Assembly (NCBI GenBank): GCA_903918555.1
Contig: CAIXEV010000076.1
Location: 1 to 6,251, forward strand
Direction of reading: 5' to 3'
Length of the DNA stretch: 6,251 nucleotides
From: an uncultured bacterium
GTDB lineage: Bacteria; Planctomycetota; Phycisphaerae; Phycisphaerales; SM1A02
In this document: positions 5,979 through 6,251 of the stretch, one piece after another
Position numbering within the stretch: position 1 is the stretch's first letter
Layout of the letters: every line of letters starts with the position of its first letter
Program-made: the position numbers and the translations under genes
The notes under the pieces: model-generated
Database searches by the model: none
Told to the model about the DNA's origin: nothing
The model's input: only the letters and a program-made list of their open reading frames with translations

Positions 5979-5990
5979 GTCTGGCCAGAC
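5979..5990. repeat. 12-bp perfect palindrome upstream of the Cys-rich lipoprotein gene
   Basis: GTCTGGCCAGAC is a perfect inverted repeat about 58 bases before ATG 5921; two more pairs match beyond one mismatch on each side. It has the size of a dimeric repressor site, but nothing identifies a binding protein. Confidence 0.45.
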
Positions 5991-6003
5991 TCTGTTTCGT
6001 ACT

Positions 6004-6046
6004 CCCGCGACACGCGGGTCGAGCCAACTCGACGGACCTTCCGTCG
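6004..6046. repeat. Three consecutive, overlapping hairpins
   Basis: CCCGCG/CGCGGG with loop ACA (6004-6018), GTCGAG/CTCGAC with loop CCAA (6018-6033) and CGACGGA/TCCGTCG with loop CCT (6030-6046) are all perfect stems. The second and third share 6030-6033 and cannot form together fully. The first also has a competing 9-base partner at 5953-5961. Confidence 0.65.
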
Positions 6047-6055
6047 GGTTGTTCC
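6031..6055 (-). promoter_or_regulatory. ECF-sigma-like promoter candidate for the Cys-rich lipoprotein
   Basis: On the minus strand GGAAC (6055-6051), a 16-base spacer and CGTC (6034-6031) match the usual -35 and -10 elements of many ECF sigma factors. A start near 6025 would give a leader of about 100 bases. CGTC is common in high-GC DNA, and the site overlaps a hairpin, so this is tentative. Confidence 0.25.
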
Positions 6056-6115
6056 TGGAGCACGGGGATCGGCACGAACAGCCCCGGACCTTCAGGAGTG
6101 GCGAGTGTACCGAGC

Positions 6116-6131
6116 CAACCCGCCCGGGTTG
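6116..6131. repeat. Hairpin CAACCC/GGGTTG in the right intergenic region
   Basis: CAACCC (6116-6121) and GGGTTG (6126-6131) form a perfect 6-bp stem with a 4-base loop, about 60 bases before the right-edge gene. No T-tract follows on either strand. Confidence 0.5.
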
Positions 6132-6178
6132 AGGGTTGATCGCGCGGATTTCGCGCAGGAATGCGTCGGCGGAGCGCC

Positions 6179-6184
6179 TACATT
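6179..6184 (+). promoter_or_regulatory. Candidate -10 box of the right-edge gene
   Basis: TACATT ends 8 bases before ATG 6193 and resembles TACCTT before the haloperoxidase-like gene. In both places it is preceded by GCC or CGCC. No clear -35 is seen. Use of this box would give a nearly leaderless transcript, fitting the absence of a Shine-Dalgarno. Confidence 0.35.
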
Positions 6185-6192
6185 GGGTCGTT

Positions 6193-6251
6193 ATGGCGAC
6201 GCATCCGCACCATGGCAGCGACAACCACGGCGGCTCGGAGCCCGACGGCCC
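6193..6251 (+). CDS. N-terminus of an unidentified protein (partial, runs off the right edge)
   Basis: An open frame from ATG 6193 to the window end begins MATHPHHGSDNHGG and then continues SEPDG. The start is hydrophilic and His/Gly-rich, with no signal peptide visible in the 19 full codons present. It is chosen because of the TACATT box 8 bases upstream and its position after a long divergent intergenic region. A second ATG at 6212 in another frame also stays open (starting MAATTTAARS) and cannot be excluded. No family can be assigned. Confidence 0.45.
   Translation, partial: MATHPHHGSDNHGGSEPDG

Noticed and set aside
6004..6046. Intrinsic terminator from the hairpin cluster
   Set aside because: No T-tract follows any of the stems on either strand.
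5922..6224. N-terminal extension of the Cys-rich lipoprotein to ATG 6224
   Set aside because: The extension has no ribosome site and would bury the signal peptide and lipobox; AAGGAG before 5921 marks the start.

Overview
This is a compact, high-GC bacterial stretch that I would place in the Planctomycetota, most likely the Phycisphaerae lineage. The main evidence is the C-terminus of the large secreted protein at 1284-3308. It carries two calcium-loop (dockerin-type) half repeats, each followed by an L-x-A-W-G motif, and ends in W-G-P-C close to the stop. I associate that arrangement with Phycisphaerae secreted proteins. No rRNA, tRNA, mobile element or CRISPR is visible, so the placement rests on protein style only.

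Layout from left to right: (1) the 5' part of a class III PLP aminotransferase on the minus strand, running off the left edge (1-1082). (2) A divergent intergenic region of about 200 bp with candidate promoters both ways. (3) A secreted vanadium-haloperoxidase/PAP2-type protein on the plus strand (1284-3308), with all three active-site motifs present and a dockerin-like tail. (4) A convergent gap of about 30 bp holding a GC hairpin. (5) A minus-strand pair, a DUF4920-like lipoprotein (5371-4691) followed by dihydroorotase pyrC (4694-3339), joined by a 4-base stop/start overlap. (6) A strong rho-independent terminator (5411-5446) closing the next minus-strand gene. (7) A small lipoprotein built from four cysteine- and lysine-rich repeats, each opening with APGAV (5921-5538). 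(8) A 271-bp intergenic region unusually dense in inverted repeats. (9) The first codons of a likely plus-strand gene at the right edge.

No single pathway ties the genes together. pyrC is pyrimidine housekeeping, the aminotransferase is metabolic, and the other three complete or nearly complete products are exported. The least explained element is the Cys-rich repeat lipoprotein with its structured upstream region: a Shine-Dalgarno inside a short palindrome, several alternative hairpins and an ECF-like promoter candidate. Several starts also have a TAnnnT box only 6-8 bases before an ATG, which suggests leaderless or very short-leader transcripts. I see no defence system, secondary-metabolite cluster or other multi-gene novelty here.
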